In this document: positions 9,331 through 19,639 of the stretch, piece by piece
Layout: the number at the start of each line of letters is the position of its first letter
Position numbering within the stretch: the first letter of the stretch is position 1
Source of the DNA: Ecytonucleospora hepatopenaei
Lineage: Eukaryota > Microsporidia > Enterocytozoonidae
Assembly: GCA_026692725.1 (NCBI GenBank)
Contig: JAPMUG010000007.1
Coordinates: forward strand, 62,001-126,000
Direction of reading: 5' to 3'
DNA: 64,000 nucleotides
Program-made: the position numbers and the translations under genes
Notes under the pieces: generated by a model
What the model was told of the DNA's origin: nothing
Database searches by the model: none
Seen by the model: the letters and a program-made list of their open reading frames with translations, nothing else

Positions 9331-10568
9331 AAAACAATTATTTAAAAATAGCTTTAGGAGGATGCATTTTTTCCATAGTGGTGTTAATAATTGAATGTGC
9401 ATCTAGCCTTATGTTTTATGTGGATTTGAATCAAGAAAAAATGTCGTATTACGATGGATACCAAATTCAGAACCTAATTGTCAATACAAATGGATTTAGA
9501 GAAAGTCAATTTATTGCTTTAAAAAATAAGTTGACCAGGCTTTTTATTGAAATGTTTACGTGGATGATTTTTACATTGCTTCTTTTGCTCTTTATGAATT
9601 CTAAAGCACAAAAATCAATGATAAATTTTTGCGACAGAAGAATTAACATTCTTGGAAATGGTGGAATGAACTGCAAAAGGATGGAGGTTAACTTTATAGT
9701 TGTTTTTTTGACCATACTGTTATTTACAGCATATGGAAATGCTTTTATGAGACTGTTTGGTAAAGAATTTGATACTTACGTATCTGAATTTGTTTTTTAT
9801 CTTTTGACGTTTATGGTTGTTTTACCATTTTTAATCGCACTTTTGTATAATTTATTTAATTTATTTGGAGAGAAGTTGATATATGCATTTTTTATCACAT
9901 TTTACATTAAAGCAACTGCTGAATTTTTTACACAGGAAGATGTTGATCGTAAAGAATTTAGCAAGGTTAATATTTCAGAATATTCTAAAGAAGTACAGAA
10001 TTATTTGAAAGAAAGGCACTTACAGGATAAAGTGTTTCAAGAGAAAATCAAGGCAGACTCGATCAATGCTGCTCTCGTTGGCTGGGGGAAGCACGAGCAC
10101 ATTGAGATTTACGGAAATCACGGATCATTTAGCGATGCTGAATTTGAGTCTGTATTAATGCACGAAATTGGTCACTCACAGGATTATTCTTTGCATAAGA
10201 AAATATTTGCACTGTACGTAATAAAAGCAGTTGAATTTGTGATAATTTTGCATTTGTGGAAAAATGTGTCAAAAGAAGAGGAAAATGAAAATTTAACTCG
10301 GGTTGGCATGTTCCTTATGTTTTTGATTGTTTATGAGATGTATTTAAACAAATATTTGATGGTATTTCACAAGTTAACGAGTCAAAATGCAGAAATAAAT
10401 GCTGATTTGATAGCTAAAAAACACGGATTTGGCAATGATTTAGGAAATGTGTTGTATAAAATAACAGTACAGGCTAATGAGTCAATAGATTATACATTTT
10501 TATATAATGCATTTAAAAGTTTCCATCCAACGATAGTTAGAAGGGTTGAATATTTAAATAGTGAATGA
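9327..10568 (+). CDS. STE24: CAAX prenyl protease STE24 (M48 metalloprotease)
   Basis: The 413-residue integral membrane protease removes the -AAX tripeptide from prenylated CAAX proteins at the ER/nuclear envelope. Hydrophobic segments lie at about 8-28, 75-95, 120-145, 155-180 and after the active site. The zinc site HEIGH is at 279-283, preceded by ALVGWGKHEHIEIYG (the family's substrate-strand region) and followed by the third ligand region AEINADLIAKKHGFG (about 355-369), matching the STE24 EFxADxFAxxLG pattern. Length is close to the usual 420-475. No CCC motif is obvious directly before the ATG, but a four-codon upstream frame overlaps it. The gene runs in the same direction as TS and SHMT downstream. 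Confidence 0.92.
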   Translation: MKNNYLKIALGGCIFSIVVLIIECASSLMFYVDLNQEKMSYYDGYQIQNLIVNTNGFRESQFIALKNKLTRLFIEMFTWMIFTLLLLLFMNSKAQKSMINFCDRRINILGNGGMNCKRMEVNFIVVFLTILLFTAYGNAFMRLFGKEFDTYVSEFVFYLLTFMVVLPFLIALLYNLFNLFGEKLIYAFFITFYIKATAEFFTQEDVDRKEFSKVNISEYSKEVQNYLKERHLQDKVFQEKIKADSINAALVGWGKHEHIEIYGNHGSFSDAEFESVLMHEIGHSQDYSLHKKIFALYVIKAVEFVIILHLWKNVSKEEENENLTRVGMFLMFLIVYEMYLNKYLMVFHKLTSQNAEINADLIAKKHGFGNDLGNVLYKITVQANESIDYTFLYNAFKSFHPTIVRRVEYLNSE

Positions 10569-10716
10569 TTTTAGTGATATATTCATTATTGATAAATTGT
10601 TTCGTAAAATTTTTATTATTATTTTAAATGTTATTAAATTTAATATTTATACTTTTGACATATAAAAATAAAATGATATGAAATGAAGGATCAAATAAAA
10701 AATTGACAGGTTATTT

Positions 10717-10725
10717 GCCCTTATG
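10717..10725 (+). promoter_or_regulatory. GCCCTTATG start signal of thymidylate synthase
   Basis: CCC at 10718-10720, two bases before the ATG. The same nine bases occur at 11738-11746 before SHMT. CCC-type signals beside the start codon are known in microsporidia and mark very short 5' leaders. Confidence 0.7.
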
Positions 10726-11595
10726 GTTAATAATGAAGAAAAGCAATATTTACAGCTAATTAAAAGATGTATTGAGGAAGGTGAATATCAAGATGATAGG
10801 ACTGGAACAGGAACATATGGTATATTTGGCACACAAATGAGATATTCTCTGGAAAATAACGCATTTCCGCTCTTAACTACCAAAAAGACAGCATATAAAT
10901 CAATATTAGAGGAATTGCTGTTTTTCATTAGAGGACAGACCGACAATAAGATTTTGATGGAGAAAGGCGTTAAAATTTGGAATGGAAACAGCACCAAGGA
11001 ATATTTTGAAAAAGTGGGGATTAACAGGGAAGCAAATGACCTGGGACCTGTTTATGGCTTTCAGTGGAGACATTATGGTGCACCATATGAAACGTGCAAG
11101 ACAAATTACGAAGGAAAGGGAATTGATCAGCTTAGGGATGTTATTGAGCAAATTAAGACAAATCCAACCAGCAGAAGACTGATTGTGTGTGCGTGGAATC
11201 CTTTACAGCTTAAGGAAATGGCACTTCCACCGTGTCATACTTTATTTCACTTTAAGGTGTATGGTAACAAGTTAAGCTGCATTCTGTACCAAAGATCAGG
11301 TGATGTTGGTTTGGGTGTTCCTTTTAACATTGCAAGTTATGCTTTGCTTACGATAATTGTGGCAAAATTAACAAATCTAGAACCTAGTGAATTTATTCAT
11401 TTTATAGGAGACACGCACGTTTACAAGGATCACGTTGAACCATTGAAAGAGCAACTGGACAGAGAACCTTTTGATTTCCCTAAGATGCGTTTAAAAGAAA
11501 AAACATATGAAAAGTTGGAAGATTTTGAATTTGAAGATTTTATTTTGGAGGATTACAAGTCGCATGGTCCCATCAAAATGAACATGTCAGTATAA
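10723..11595 (+). CDS. CDC21: thymidylate synthase
   Basis: The 290-residue enzyme methylates dUMP to dTMP, using methylene-tetrahydrofolate and producing dihydrofolate. All family blocks are present: DRTGTGTYGIFG near the N-terminus, FPLLTTKK, GPVYGFQWRHYGA, the catalytic loop ALPPCHTLFHF with nucleophile Cys171, YQRSGDVGLGVPFNIASYA (dUMP binding) and GDTHVYKDHV. Length and domain order are normal; no insertion or bifunctional DHFR fusion as in protozoa. It is followed 148 bases later by SHMT in the same direction, which regenerates the folate cofactor, and DHFR lies at 23820. The start is supported by the CCC signal. Confidence 0.98.
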   Translation: MVNNEEKQYLQLIKRCIEEGEYQDDRTGTGTYGIFGTQMRYSLENNAFPLLTTKKTAYKSILEELLFFIRGQTDNKILMEKGVKIWNGNSTKEYFEKVGINREANDLGPVYGFQWRHYGAPYETCKTNYEGKGIDQLRDVIEQIKTNPTSRRLIVCAWNPLQLKEMALPPCHTLFHFKVYGNKLSCILYQRSGDVGLGVPFNIASYALLTIIVAKLTNLEPSEFIHFIGDTHVYKDHVEPLKEQLDREPFDFPKMRLKEKTYEKLEDFEFEDFILEDYKSHGPIKMNMSV

Positions 11596-11737
11596 AATGA
11601 TAATTTCATAAAAATTTTTAAACTTTTTATTAAACTATTTTAATTATTATCTGTTTTTTAAAAAAGTTTTATTTTATGATTAAATTTTAATAATGACATT
11701 TTTGATCAATTTATATGTTTTAAAAATTTTTATTTCT

Positions 11738-11746
11738 GCCCTTATG
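11738..11746 (+). promoter_or_regulatory. GCCCTTATG start signal of SHMT
   Basis: Identical to the TS signal at 10717. It decides the SHMT start: the longer frame beginning at 11693 would place this motif inside the coding sequence. Confidence 0.65.
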
Positions 11747-13090
11747 CTGTTTGATAGAGTTGAAGTTTATGACAAGGAAGTAGACGACATTATAAAACAG
11801 GAAGAGGAAAGACAAAGAACCAGTCTGGAGCTGATTGCAAGTGAAAACTTTGCCAGTGTTTCTGTGCTTCAGGTTGCGTCTTCTGTGCTCTGTAATAAAT
11901 ACAGCGAGGGACAGGTAGGACAGAGATATTATGGAGGAACAGAATGTGTGGATCAGATTGAAGAATTGTGCAAGAAAAGAGCATTGGAATTGTATGGACT
12001 GGATCCAGAGGTGTGGGACTGCAATGTTCAAGTGTTAAGCGGATCAAATGCAAATTTAGCTGTTTATCTGGGATTGATAGGTAAGGACGGAAAGCTAATG
12101 GGACTGGATTTGCCATCCGGTGGGCACTTAACCCACGGGTTTAAAACACCGACCAGGAAAATTTCTGCCAGTAGCATTTTCTTTGAGTCAAAATCATACA
12201 AGACAAACAAGAATGGAGAAATCGATTATGATGAGTTAGAAAAAGAATTTAATGAATTTAGACCAGGTTTGCTTATTTGTGGTGCAAGTGCATATTCTCT
12301 TGATTTTGATTATGAAAGATTACGGTCAATAGCTAAAGATTGCTATTTGATGTGCGACATGGCGCATATTTCTGGATTTGTTGCAACAGGATTGCTTAAA
12401 AATTGTTTTGAACACTGTGATGTGGTAACGACAACAACCCATAAGATATTAAGAGGGCCAAGGTCAGCTATAATTTTTTACAGAAAAATCAAGATGGTAA
12501 ACAATAAAAAGATAGACGTAAAAAGTGCAATTGATAAGTCTGTTTTTCCAGGGTTAAATGGAGGACCACACAACCAGAAAATAGCAGCATTAGCCGTTGC
12601 TCTTAAACAGGCAAAAAGTGAAGAGTATAAGGAATATTGCTTACAGGTTAAAAAGAATGCTAAAATAATGTCTGAACATTTGATAAAATTGGGGTGTGTG
12701 GTGGAATGTGGAAGAACAGAAAATCACCTCTTTTTGCTTAAACATGAAGGTGTTGGTGGTTCTGAAATTGAAAGAGCGTGTGAATTGGCTAATATAAGCT
12801 TAAATAAAAATTCAATTAGCACGGATAAAAGTCCATTAAAACCATCTGCTGTAAGAATTGGTCTTCCCGCAATGACAACAAGGGGATTTAAGGAAAGTGA
12901 TGCTATTAAGGCTGCTGAATTTGTTTATAAGGCAATTTGCATAGCAAAAAGCATAACTGAAAAAAGCAATAATTTTGAAGATTTTAATGAGAAAATTACA
13001 GAAAGTAAGGATATTAAGGAATTAAAGAAGGAAGTGATTGATTTTGTTGAACAATTTCCAATTCCAAAGTTTAATTATAGGCAAGAATAA
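11744..13090 (+). CDS. SHM2: serine hydroxymethyltransferase
   Basis: The PLP enzyme converts serine and tetrahydrofolate to glycine and methylene-tetrahydrofolate, feeding thymidylate synthase upstream. Visible family blocks: ELIASENFAS, NKYSEGQVGQRYYGG, SGSNANLAVY, LMGLDLPSGGHLTHG, CDMAHISGF, TTTTHKILRGPRSAII with the PLP lysine at about 234, and FPGLNGGPHN. I chose the ATG at 11744 (448 residues) over the in-frame ATG at 11693 because GCCCTTATG sits exactly there and the protein then starts like cytosolic SHMTs. The extra 17 codons of the longer form would encode a hydrophobic leader, so an organelle-targeted form cannot be fully excluded. Confidence 0.97.
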   Translation: MLFDRVEVYDKEVDDIIKQEEERQRTSLELIASENFASVSVLQVASSVLCNKYSEGQVGQRYYGGTECVDQIEELCKKRALELYGLDPEVWDCNVQVLSGSNANLAVYLGLIGKDGKLMGLDLPSGGHLTHGFKTPTRKISASSIFFESKSYKTNKNGEIDYDELEKEFNEFRPGLLICGASAYSLDFDYERLRSIAKDCYLMCDMAHISGFVATGLLKNCFEHCDVVTTTTHKILRGPRSAIIFYRKIKMVNNKKIDVKSAIDKSVFPGLNGGPHNQKIAALAVALKQAKSEEYKEYCLQVKKNAKIMSEHLIKLGCVVECGRTENHLFLLKHEGVGGSEIERACELANISLNKNSISTDKSPLKPSAVRIGLPAMTTRGFKESDAIKAAEFVYKAICIAKSITEKSNNFEDFNEKITESKDIKELKKEVIDFVEQFPIPKFNYRQE

Positions 13091-13184
13091 TTAAATTTTT
13101 ATTATTTTTTATATATACAAATTTATTCATAAATAATAAGAACATGTAAATACATGATTAATCTTTATTTTAAATACAATAAAT

Positions 13185-13375
13185 CAAGCCATAAGAAAAT
13201 TAAAAAAACGCAGTATTTGACCAAGACTTTTCTATTTACAAATTCGAAAAACAACCTGCGACTCACATCCCGTCTTAAGATCACCCTACACAAAATCATA
13301 GCAATCTATACAAAATATCTTAATGCCGAGGTGCTTCGATCAAAACCTTAATTTCAAATTCGTGTGCATAGAATT
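13185..13375 (+). repeat. diverged direct repeat A, copy 1
   Basis: Pairs with 16130-16330. Shared blocks include ctatttacaaatt, aaaaac, agatcacc, tatacaaaa, the segment gccgaggtgcttcgatcaaaa (gctgaagtgttaaaagcaaaa in copy 2), and the end tttaatttmaaa..gtgtg. A 65-codon frame runs through copy 1 (ending NAEVLRSKP; copy 2 reads AEVLKAKI), but copy 2 is broken by stops. It is probably the remains of a duplicated gene or element; I cannot identify it. Confidence 0.5.
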
Positions 13376-13989
13376 ACTTTTTTTGTAATTTGGAAATTTA
13401 CAAGTAAAAAATAAAAATGTTAAAAGCTTTTTGTATATTTATTTTATTTAAAATTATTTTATTATGATTTACATACTTTATCTATTTTAAACATTATTTT
13501 TTAGACTGTTAGCTATTGAATCAGGAATAAAAATTTCATATTTAATTTTTATAAGGAAAAAATTTTCATATCTTATCCACTTTATTTTAAAAATACTCCT
13601 TGTGAGTTTTTTGTGTAAGGAGTATTATAATTTTTTACAGTTCAGTTTTAATTCTACTATTCCTTTAATTTATCATAAACTTTTGTAAAAATGAGCTAAT
13701 GAAATTTTTTAAGCTGAAAGGGGTTTTAAAAACAATTTAAAAACCTTTAAAAACAAACAATAAATTTTGTTGATTTATAATTAATTTATACGCAAATTTA
13801 AATTTTACTTGATTGAAAATATACAAAGTCTTTTAATCAAAAACGAAAGAAAAAAAGGTATATACAAACTAAATAAAGTTAGATAAATTTTTGTTTAAAG
13901 TTCTTTTTTATAAAAAAGTTTTTTCTTTTTTATAACATTTAGTCTATAAATTAAGTGTTTTTAAAGAAAAAAATTGCATATGAAATTTT

Positions 13990-14175
13990 TTTACAACTAA
14001 AAATTTGTTTACTACTTCTTATAATTAAATATTTCACCACACGCTGGACACTTTTCCTCGACTGCTTTTTCTTAAACCAGCCGTGTTTGTATATGGGCCC
14101 TAGCCTACCAAAACCTGACCAGCTTTGTATCTCGTCTCCTTCGGATTCTTCTGGGGGCCTTGGTTTTAATCTTTG
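13990..14175 (-). pseudogene. decayed element B, copy 1 (inverted relative to copy 2)
   Basis: Read on the minus strand it shares about 70% of its bases with 19640-19835 on the plus strand. Shared blocks include ggagacga, ttttggtagg, acccatatacaa.cac, gtccagcgtgtggtgaaatattta and agaagtagtaaa. One frame reads GPIYKHGWF; a neighbouring frame reads EEKCPACGEIF, a CxxCG zinc-knuckle-like segment, so the ancestor probably encoded a small zinc-binding module and one or more frameshifts separate its parts. Unidentified. Confidence 0.5.
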
Positions 14176-15189
14176 CATCTAAAATAAATATAATTAACTA
14201 TAAAAGGAAATGTTTAAAGTATTGGTATAAAAAATTTATAAAATATTTGTATTTAAAAAATAGTTAAAAAATAAAAAACATAAAAAATTTATCTTTTGAA
14301 ATTAAAAACTAAAAAATCAACAAAACATAAATTAGACTTTTTGTTTTTAAATTTTTTAGGTAATAACAATTTTTTACTAAAATCATTTTGTGTTTATAAT
14401 TTATTTTTAAAAAAAATTTTAACACTTGCAAAGAAAATGCTAGACTAAAAATTTTGTAAAAAAACATTATAAAAAAATGCAAATAGTTACAAAAATATTT
14501 TTAAAACGCTAAAAATAATATTTTAAATATGATAGAAAAGCAGTATTCACTGGTGAAAAAAATATTTTAAAGTGTTAACAAATTTGTTTTTAAACTTTAA
14601 ATACTGTTTTGTTTTTTATATATTAAAAATCTTTTACTACTTTTTTACATAAAATTAATAAATATGTATAATTTTTTTACAAATTCTTTTAAAATTTGAT
14701 AAGTTTAAATTTTACATAAATATATCTTAAGATTAAATTTCATTATTGTTTGTAAACTACTTCATAAATTTTAAAAAATGAGAACTTAAAAACACTTTTA
14801 AAAAACTATTTTTAAATATATTTAAAATATATTAAAATTTTTAATATCTTAAACATAAAAAATTTTTAATACTATTTTATAGATCTCTATTTGTTTATTT
14901 TTAGTGATTTTTTAAAATACAATTTTTTTAATAAAATTTTATTACATAAAAAATTAATAAAAAATACTTTTAATTGTAAAAATAATTATAATTCTAAATA
15001 TGAAAAATAGTTTTTCTTAAAATTAAAACTAAAACACAAAAAATAAACACAAATGCATAAAAATCCGCATTATTAGAAAACAAAAAAACAAAAACAATTT
15101 AAAAAAAATTAAATTTAGGAAAAAATATACTAAACTTTAAAAAAGTGTATAAAGATTGATTTTTTATAAAATTGTTCTTTTAAAAATTA

Positions 15190-15345
15190 TGTTGTAATGG
15201 CTTATAGTTGAAGCCTTTGATAAAAGCAACTCAACATTATTGTATTATCTAAAAAATTGAGAGTTTGTGTATGATGATTCCAAAGCGGTACAAAAGCTGC
15301 AAGTTTTTTCTTTCAGTTCTTTCCTAAGGACTCGTTTATTGCAAA
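15190..15345 (+). repeat. diverged direct repeat C, copy 1 (possible structured RNA remnant)
   Basis: Aligns with 15755-15925: agcctttgataaaagca / agcctttaactgaagca, then gtgtatgatgattccaaagcgg / tttatggtgatcccaaagcgg, then cctaaggactcgtttattgca / cctaaaggattggtttattgca. A small hairpin GCGG...CTGC in this copy corresponds to GCGG...CCGC in the other, so pairing survives as a G-U pair. No coding frame is shared. Confidence 0.45.
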
Positions 15346-15674
15346 AACTAGATTGATGTTTGTTATAAAAATTTCTGTAAGTAATTTTATAAAGAAAATT
15401 ATAAATATAAAAGTTTTATGTTTTAAACTTTTTATAAAACGTAACAAAAAAACAAATTTTAAATTTTTTTATGACAAATGTAAAAAAAATTTTTTTAATA
15501 AATACACATATAAAAAAATTTTTATATTGTTTTTTGCATTTTTAAGTTTTTTTACGTATTTTTAAACAATAAACTGAATTTTAACAAATTTTGGATAAAA
15601 AAATAAAAAATAAAAAAATTTATTAAATGTAGAATTTTTTTGCCAAAAAATAAAAATTTGTTGAAAACTGTATA

Positions 15675-15925
15675 CCAAGGGGTTATATTCTGTTGCGTAA
15701 ATAGTTCAGATCCCCAAAAGAGCGCCCCTTTATATACAACTTAAAATTAAAGCCTTTAACTGAAGCACTTTGGCATTAGTGTATTTTGTATAGATTGATG
15801 TGAGTTTGTTTATGGTGATCCCAAAGCGGGATGAAAACCGCAAATTGTTTTTGTATATTGTAAATAGAGTAGTTTTAGTCGCATAGTGAGTTTTTTAATT
15901 TCCTAAAGGATTGGTTTATTGCATA
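15675..15925 (+). repeat. diverged direct repeat C, copy 2
   Basis: Second copy of repeat C, with an upstream addition in which AAGGGG (near 15677) can pair with CCCCTT (near 15724) around a 40-base interior. GC is higher than in the surroundings. It may be a small RNA gene with a decayed duplicate; I matched it to no known RNA. Confidence 0.4.
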
Positions 15926-16129
15926 AATAAATATATATTAGAATTTTTTAGTTAATTTTTACAGAAAAAAATTTTGAAGTTGAACAATTAGTTTGACAAA
16001 ATAGTTTAAAGTATTAATAAAATGTTTTGAATGTATTTGTTTTAAATTTTAATTTTTCTTAAACACAATAATCGACAAATTTATTTATAAAAAAAACTCA
16101 AAAATACATGCTTAACCTTATATATTTTT

Positions 16130-16330
16130 TGTAACAAACCAAGCCCTTATGAATTTGAAAAAGCACAATATCTAATTACAACTAGTCTATTTACAAATTT
16201 TAAAAACTACCCACAATTTTTATCCTTCTTTTTTAGATCACCGTGTTAAACTTACATCACTTTATACAAAAAACAGCTGGCTGAAGTGTTAAAAGCAAAA
16301 ATTTAATTTAAAACTGCGTGTGAAAGAAGC
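16130..16330 (+). repeat. diverged direct repeat A, copy 2
   Basis: Second copy of repeat A. It begins at aagcccttatgaatttg, which contains a CCCTTATG start-type signal, followed by a frame that soon breaks. This suggests the ancestor was a protein gene with a normal microsporidian start signal. Confidence 0.45.
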
Positions 16331-18941
16331 ACTGCTTATAGGACTCTGAAACCATCCAAGTTACAACCTAAACTTCTTTAAATAGTTTTTTACATTTTTA
16401 AAAATTTTTATCTTTTATATTAATTTTAAACATTTTTTTTCTTATACCTATTAATATAATTTATATTAAAAATTTTGCAAAAACTTTAATAAAAATTAAC
16501 AACATTTTTTAAAGCAAACACATTTGCGTATACTTTAATCAAAAAGCATGTGTAATAAAAAATAAACTGTTTTGCAAATGTAGTATACTGCACAATGCAA
16601 AATTTTGTTGCCAGTATTTTAACGAAAGTGATACCATCCCGTTTAGACTAAACTTGACGTAAATATGTAGTTCTTGTCTTCCACACATTTTAATTGTTAT
16701 TACAATTTTTAAAAAATTTTTTGCTCATGGAAGGGATAAATTTAAAAATTATATTAAACCTAGTTAGTTATACAAAAATTTTTTTAAAGTTTATTTTTTA
16801 AAAAATTTAAAAAGATAAAAAAATTAAATTTTTAAACTACAAAAGTTCTTTGGCTACTATTTGAAAAACTAAATTGTTTAAAATTTTTAATAACCAAAAG
16901 TAAAAAAACAAATAAATTTTGTAGTTTTATAAATAAAAAAAATTAACAAACACTCTTTCTTTTTATGTTTCATATTATCTTTTGATTAAAAAAAAAGCTT
17001 AAAGTGCTGTAAAATTTAAAAAATGAAGAGAAATCAAAAAAGTAAATGCAAATTCTATTTTTATGATTTTTTTTACAAAAAAAATAAAAAAAAAATTTTT
17101 TTCTAATTATTAATATGTTTACTTATACATACAAAAATTTACTGAACGTTTTTCAATAAACACAACAAATTTATTGCACATACAAAATTAAAAGGTTTTT
17201 TACTAAAAAACTATTTATTAATACGAACTTGTTTTTATATATATTTTTAAAAATATTGTTTTTTAATAAAAAAGATTTTTGTAAATATTTAAAAATAAGC
17301 ATATTAAAAATTTAAACCACTAGGTAAAAAAATATTTTAACAAAATTTTAAAAACTTTTAAAAATGTTTTTTAAAGCCAAAAAACAAAAAATTTGAAAAT
17401 TTAAAAATTTTTAAAAGTTCATATTTATAGTTACAATATATTTGTTTTTTTAAATATGAATAAATACAAATAGTTTTTAAAAAAAATTTTTATTGGTTAA
17501 AAATAACAGTTAAAACAATTTTTAAAATAAAAGTTTACAATTTTTTTACGAAACATTAAAATGAGATTTTAAATACAAACGTTTAAAATTTTTAATGGTA
17601 TTTTAAAACAGATTGTTTAAATTTCTGTAAAAAAGGTCTTTTTTTATTAGTTTTTAATGCAAATTTAAAAGTTTTGCTATGCAACTCAAACACTTTTTTA
17701 CAATTAAAAACTCGACCTAAACTTTTTGATTTGTTTTTGTTTTTGCTTACAAATGTACATAATTTTTACAAGAAATTGCAATATTAATGTTTTTTAGCTA
17801 GCTAAAATGTTTTTTAAAAATGCTGATTATTTTTAATTTTAAAAATTTTACAAGAATCAACAAACTTTTTTAGATCAAAAATATTTTTTAGTTTTTGTTT
17901 TTAACCACTTTTTTAAAATTGTTTTATTATTTTTTTTAAGTTAGAATAAAAAAGTTGCATTGTATACAATTATACAAAATTTTTATACAATAATTTTAAA
18001 AAACAAATCATTTTTTAAAGTTGTGAAATTTTTAATATTATGTCGTATAACATCTTATTGTAAAGTTTGAAAATCTTTTTATTTAAAACGTTTTTTTTAT
18101 TTAAACTTTCAACTAACCACTAACAAAAAGTTTTTCAAAAAAAATCTGTTAACTTTTAGTACAAAATATTTTAAATGCACTAAATAAGATTCAATTTTTA
18201 AAAAATTTTGTTATATTTTTTCATTTTTTATAGTTTTTTTTATACAAAACATGGTTTTTTAAAAAATCACAAAAAATGTAGATTCAATGTTAATTTTTTA
18301 AATAAATTTTGACATTACAGTTTAATTTTAACATATAATTGTTTTTTACATTATTTTTTAAAATTTAAAATTTACTTAAAAAAGAAAAACAACAATAATA
18401 TTTTCTTTCATTATAAAAATTTGATTTATTTAAATGCCAACATTTGCCCTCATATTTTATCAAATACTAAAAGTTTAGTCTTTTTTTGTTCTTAGCAAAA
18501 GCCAAAATTTTTTCTTTGACAACTCTTTAATTACTATTTTATTGCAAATTTTTTTAATTTTTATTTTATTAATTTATAACAAATTGCAAATCATTTGTAT
18601 GTTAAAATACTTCTACCTCTTTTTTTCAAAGAAAATTTTGTAACTTGCACTTATAATTCGTCATCAAAACAATACTAAAAATAAATTGAAATAAGAAAAC
18701 GCCTGTTATTTATCAGATATTACTTTCAAAAATTTTTTTGTAAAATTTTGAACTCTAACATTTACGTACAAAATTTTTTATTTTTTGAAAACTTTTTTTC
18801 TAGTTCAAATGCAATACTTTATATTAAAAATGTTTTTTAATTTTTTTAAACTTTTTAAAATACATTAATTAATTTTTTCTGGTTTTTTATTTTAAAACAA
18901 TTTTGAATTTATTGTTTTTTTTTATGAAAGTTAAAATTAAA

Positions 18942-18975
18942 TGTATCAAGAAACAACGTGTTGTTTCTTGATACA
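18942..18975. repeat. perfect 16-bp inverted repeat (palindrome)
   Basis: TGTATCAAGAAACAAC, two bases (GT), then its exact reverse complement. It lies at the end of dispersed repeat D; in the other D copies the corresponding end reads AACAACGTGTTgGGATGT or AACAACGTGTTaGGATGT, so only this copy has the long palindrome. It could form a hairpin or be a fused element end. Confidence 0.7.
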
Positions 18976-19382
18976 AAATTTTCTTTAAATATTAAAAGAT
19001 TTTTTTATTTTACAAATTTAATATAATAAGTAAGAACCATGATTATACTACATTTTATACATCGGAGCTGACATTAGAATAGTTTCTCAGGGAATTTAAT
19101 TTAATTTTTTTTTATTTTTTAAAACTATTTAGTTCATGTCCAAAAATTTCCCTATTGAAAAAAAATACTAAAATTCTTAAAAATTTAATTATTCTATATT
19201 AATCAAAAATACATCCAAATGGTTTTGTAGCACCATTTTTCTTTTAAAACAAAAAACTTTGAGACTTTTCAACGGATGTAGAGTATAATAGTTAAACAAT
19301 GTTTTTAAAATAACCTAAAATAAAAGGTAAAATTTTTAAATAAAATTTTATTTATGAATTATCTTAGATGTGACAAAATGCT
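18956..19382 (+). repeat. dispersed repeat D, copy 1
   Basis: Inverted relative to 29585-29850. The stretch ttacaaatttaatataataagtaagaaccatgattatact...acatcgg.gctgacattagaatagttt...tctca is nearly the same in both, and both later contain gaatyaycttagatgtgac. The spacer between these two blocks is about 240 bases here and about 80 in the other copy. No coding frame. A MITE or solo terminal repeat is possible. Confidence 0.6.
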
Positions 19383-19639
19383 TTACTAAAAAATGACATT
19401 TTTTAAATTTAGATGTAACAAATTTTTTAGTTTTATTTTAAGTTTTTAAAAAAATGTCTGTATCATAAAAAAGTTATATTAATTTTTTCTAACAGTTTAC
19501 TATGTAATTTTTTATCAATAATAAATTTTATTTTTACTTTTCTTTGAAAATTTTTTAAATAAATTAAAAATGTTCCTTAATACTAACAAAAGGTTATTTT
19601 CATACAACAAATCCTATGGTTTCCGGTTTTACAAACCCA

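Noticed and set aside
11693..11743. N-terminal extension of SHMT (17 codons)
   Set aside because: The GCCCTTATG signal, identical to that of TS, lies inside it; the shorter start is better supported.
13185..13340. histone H2A-like remnant in repeat A (YLNAEVL)
   Set aside because: The resemblance covers only a few residues and the rest of the fold does not align.
13154..13351. 65-codon plus-strand frame as a protein gene
   Set aside because: It overlaps repeat A, its partner copy is broken, and the frame is AT-biased without a known motif. Kept as a repeat/pseudogene instead.
15353..15565. 70-codon plus-strand frame (Lys/Phe-rich)
   Set aside because: Composition is what poly-A/T sequence gives; no signal or relative.
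16600..16690. possible 5S rRNA-like stretch (gataccatcccgttt...gacgtaa)
   Set aside because: Only a short resemblance to the 5S core; no convincing full set of 5S helices and no flanking match. Could be a decayed copy, but I cannot support it.
18942..18975. transcription terminator hairpin
   Set aside because: No gene ends there; it marks the end of a repeat copy.
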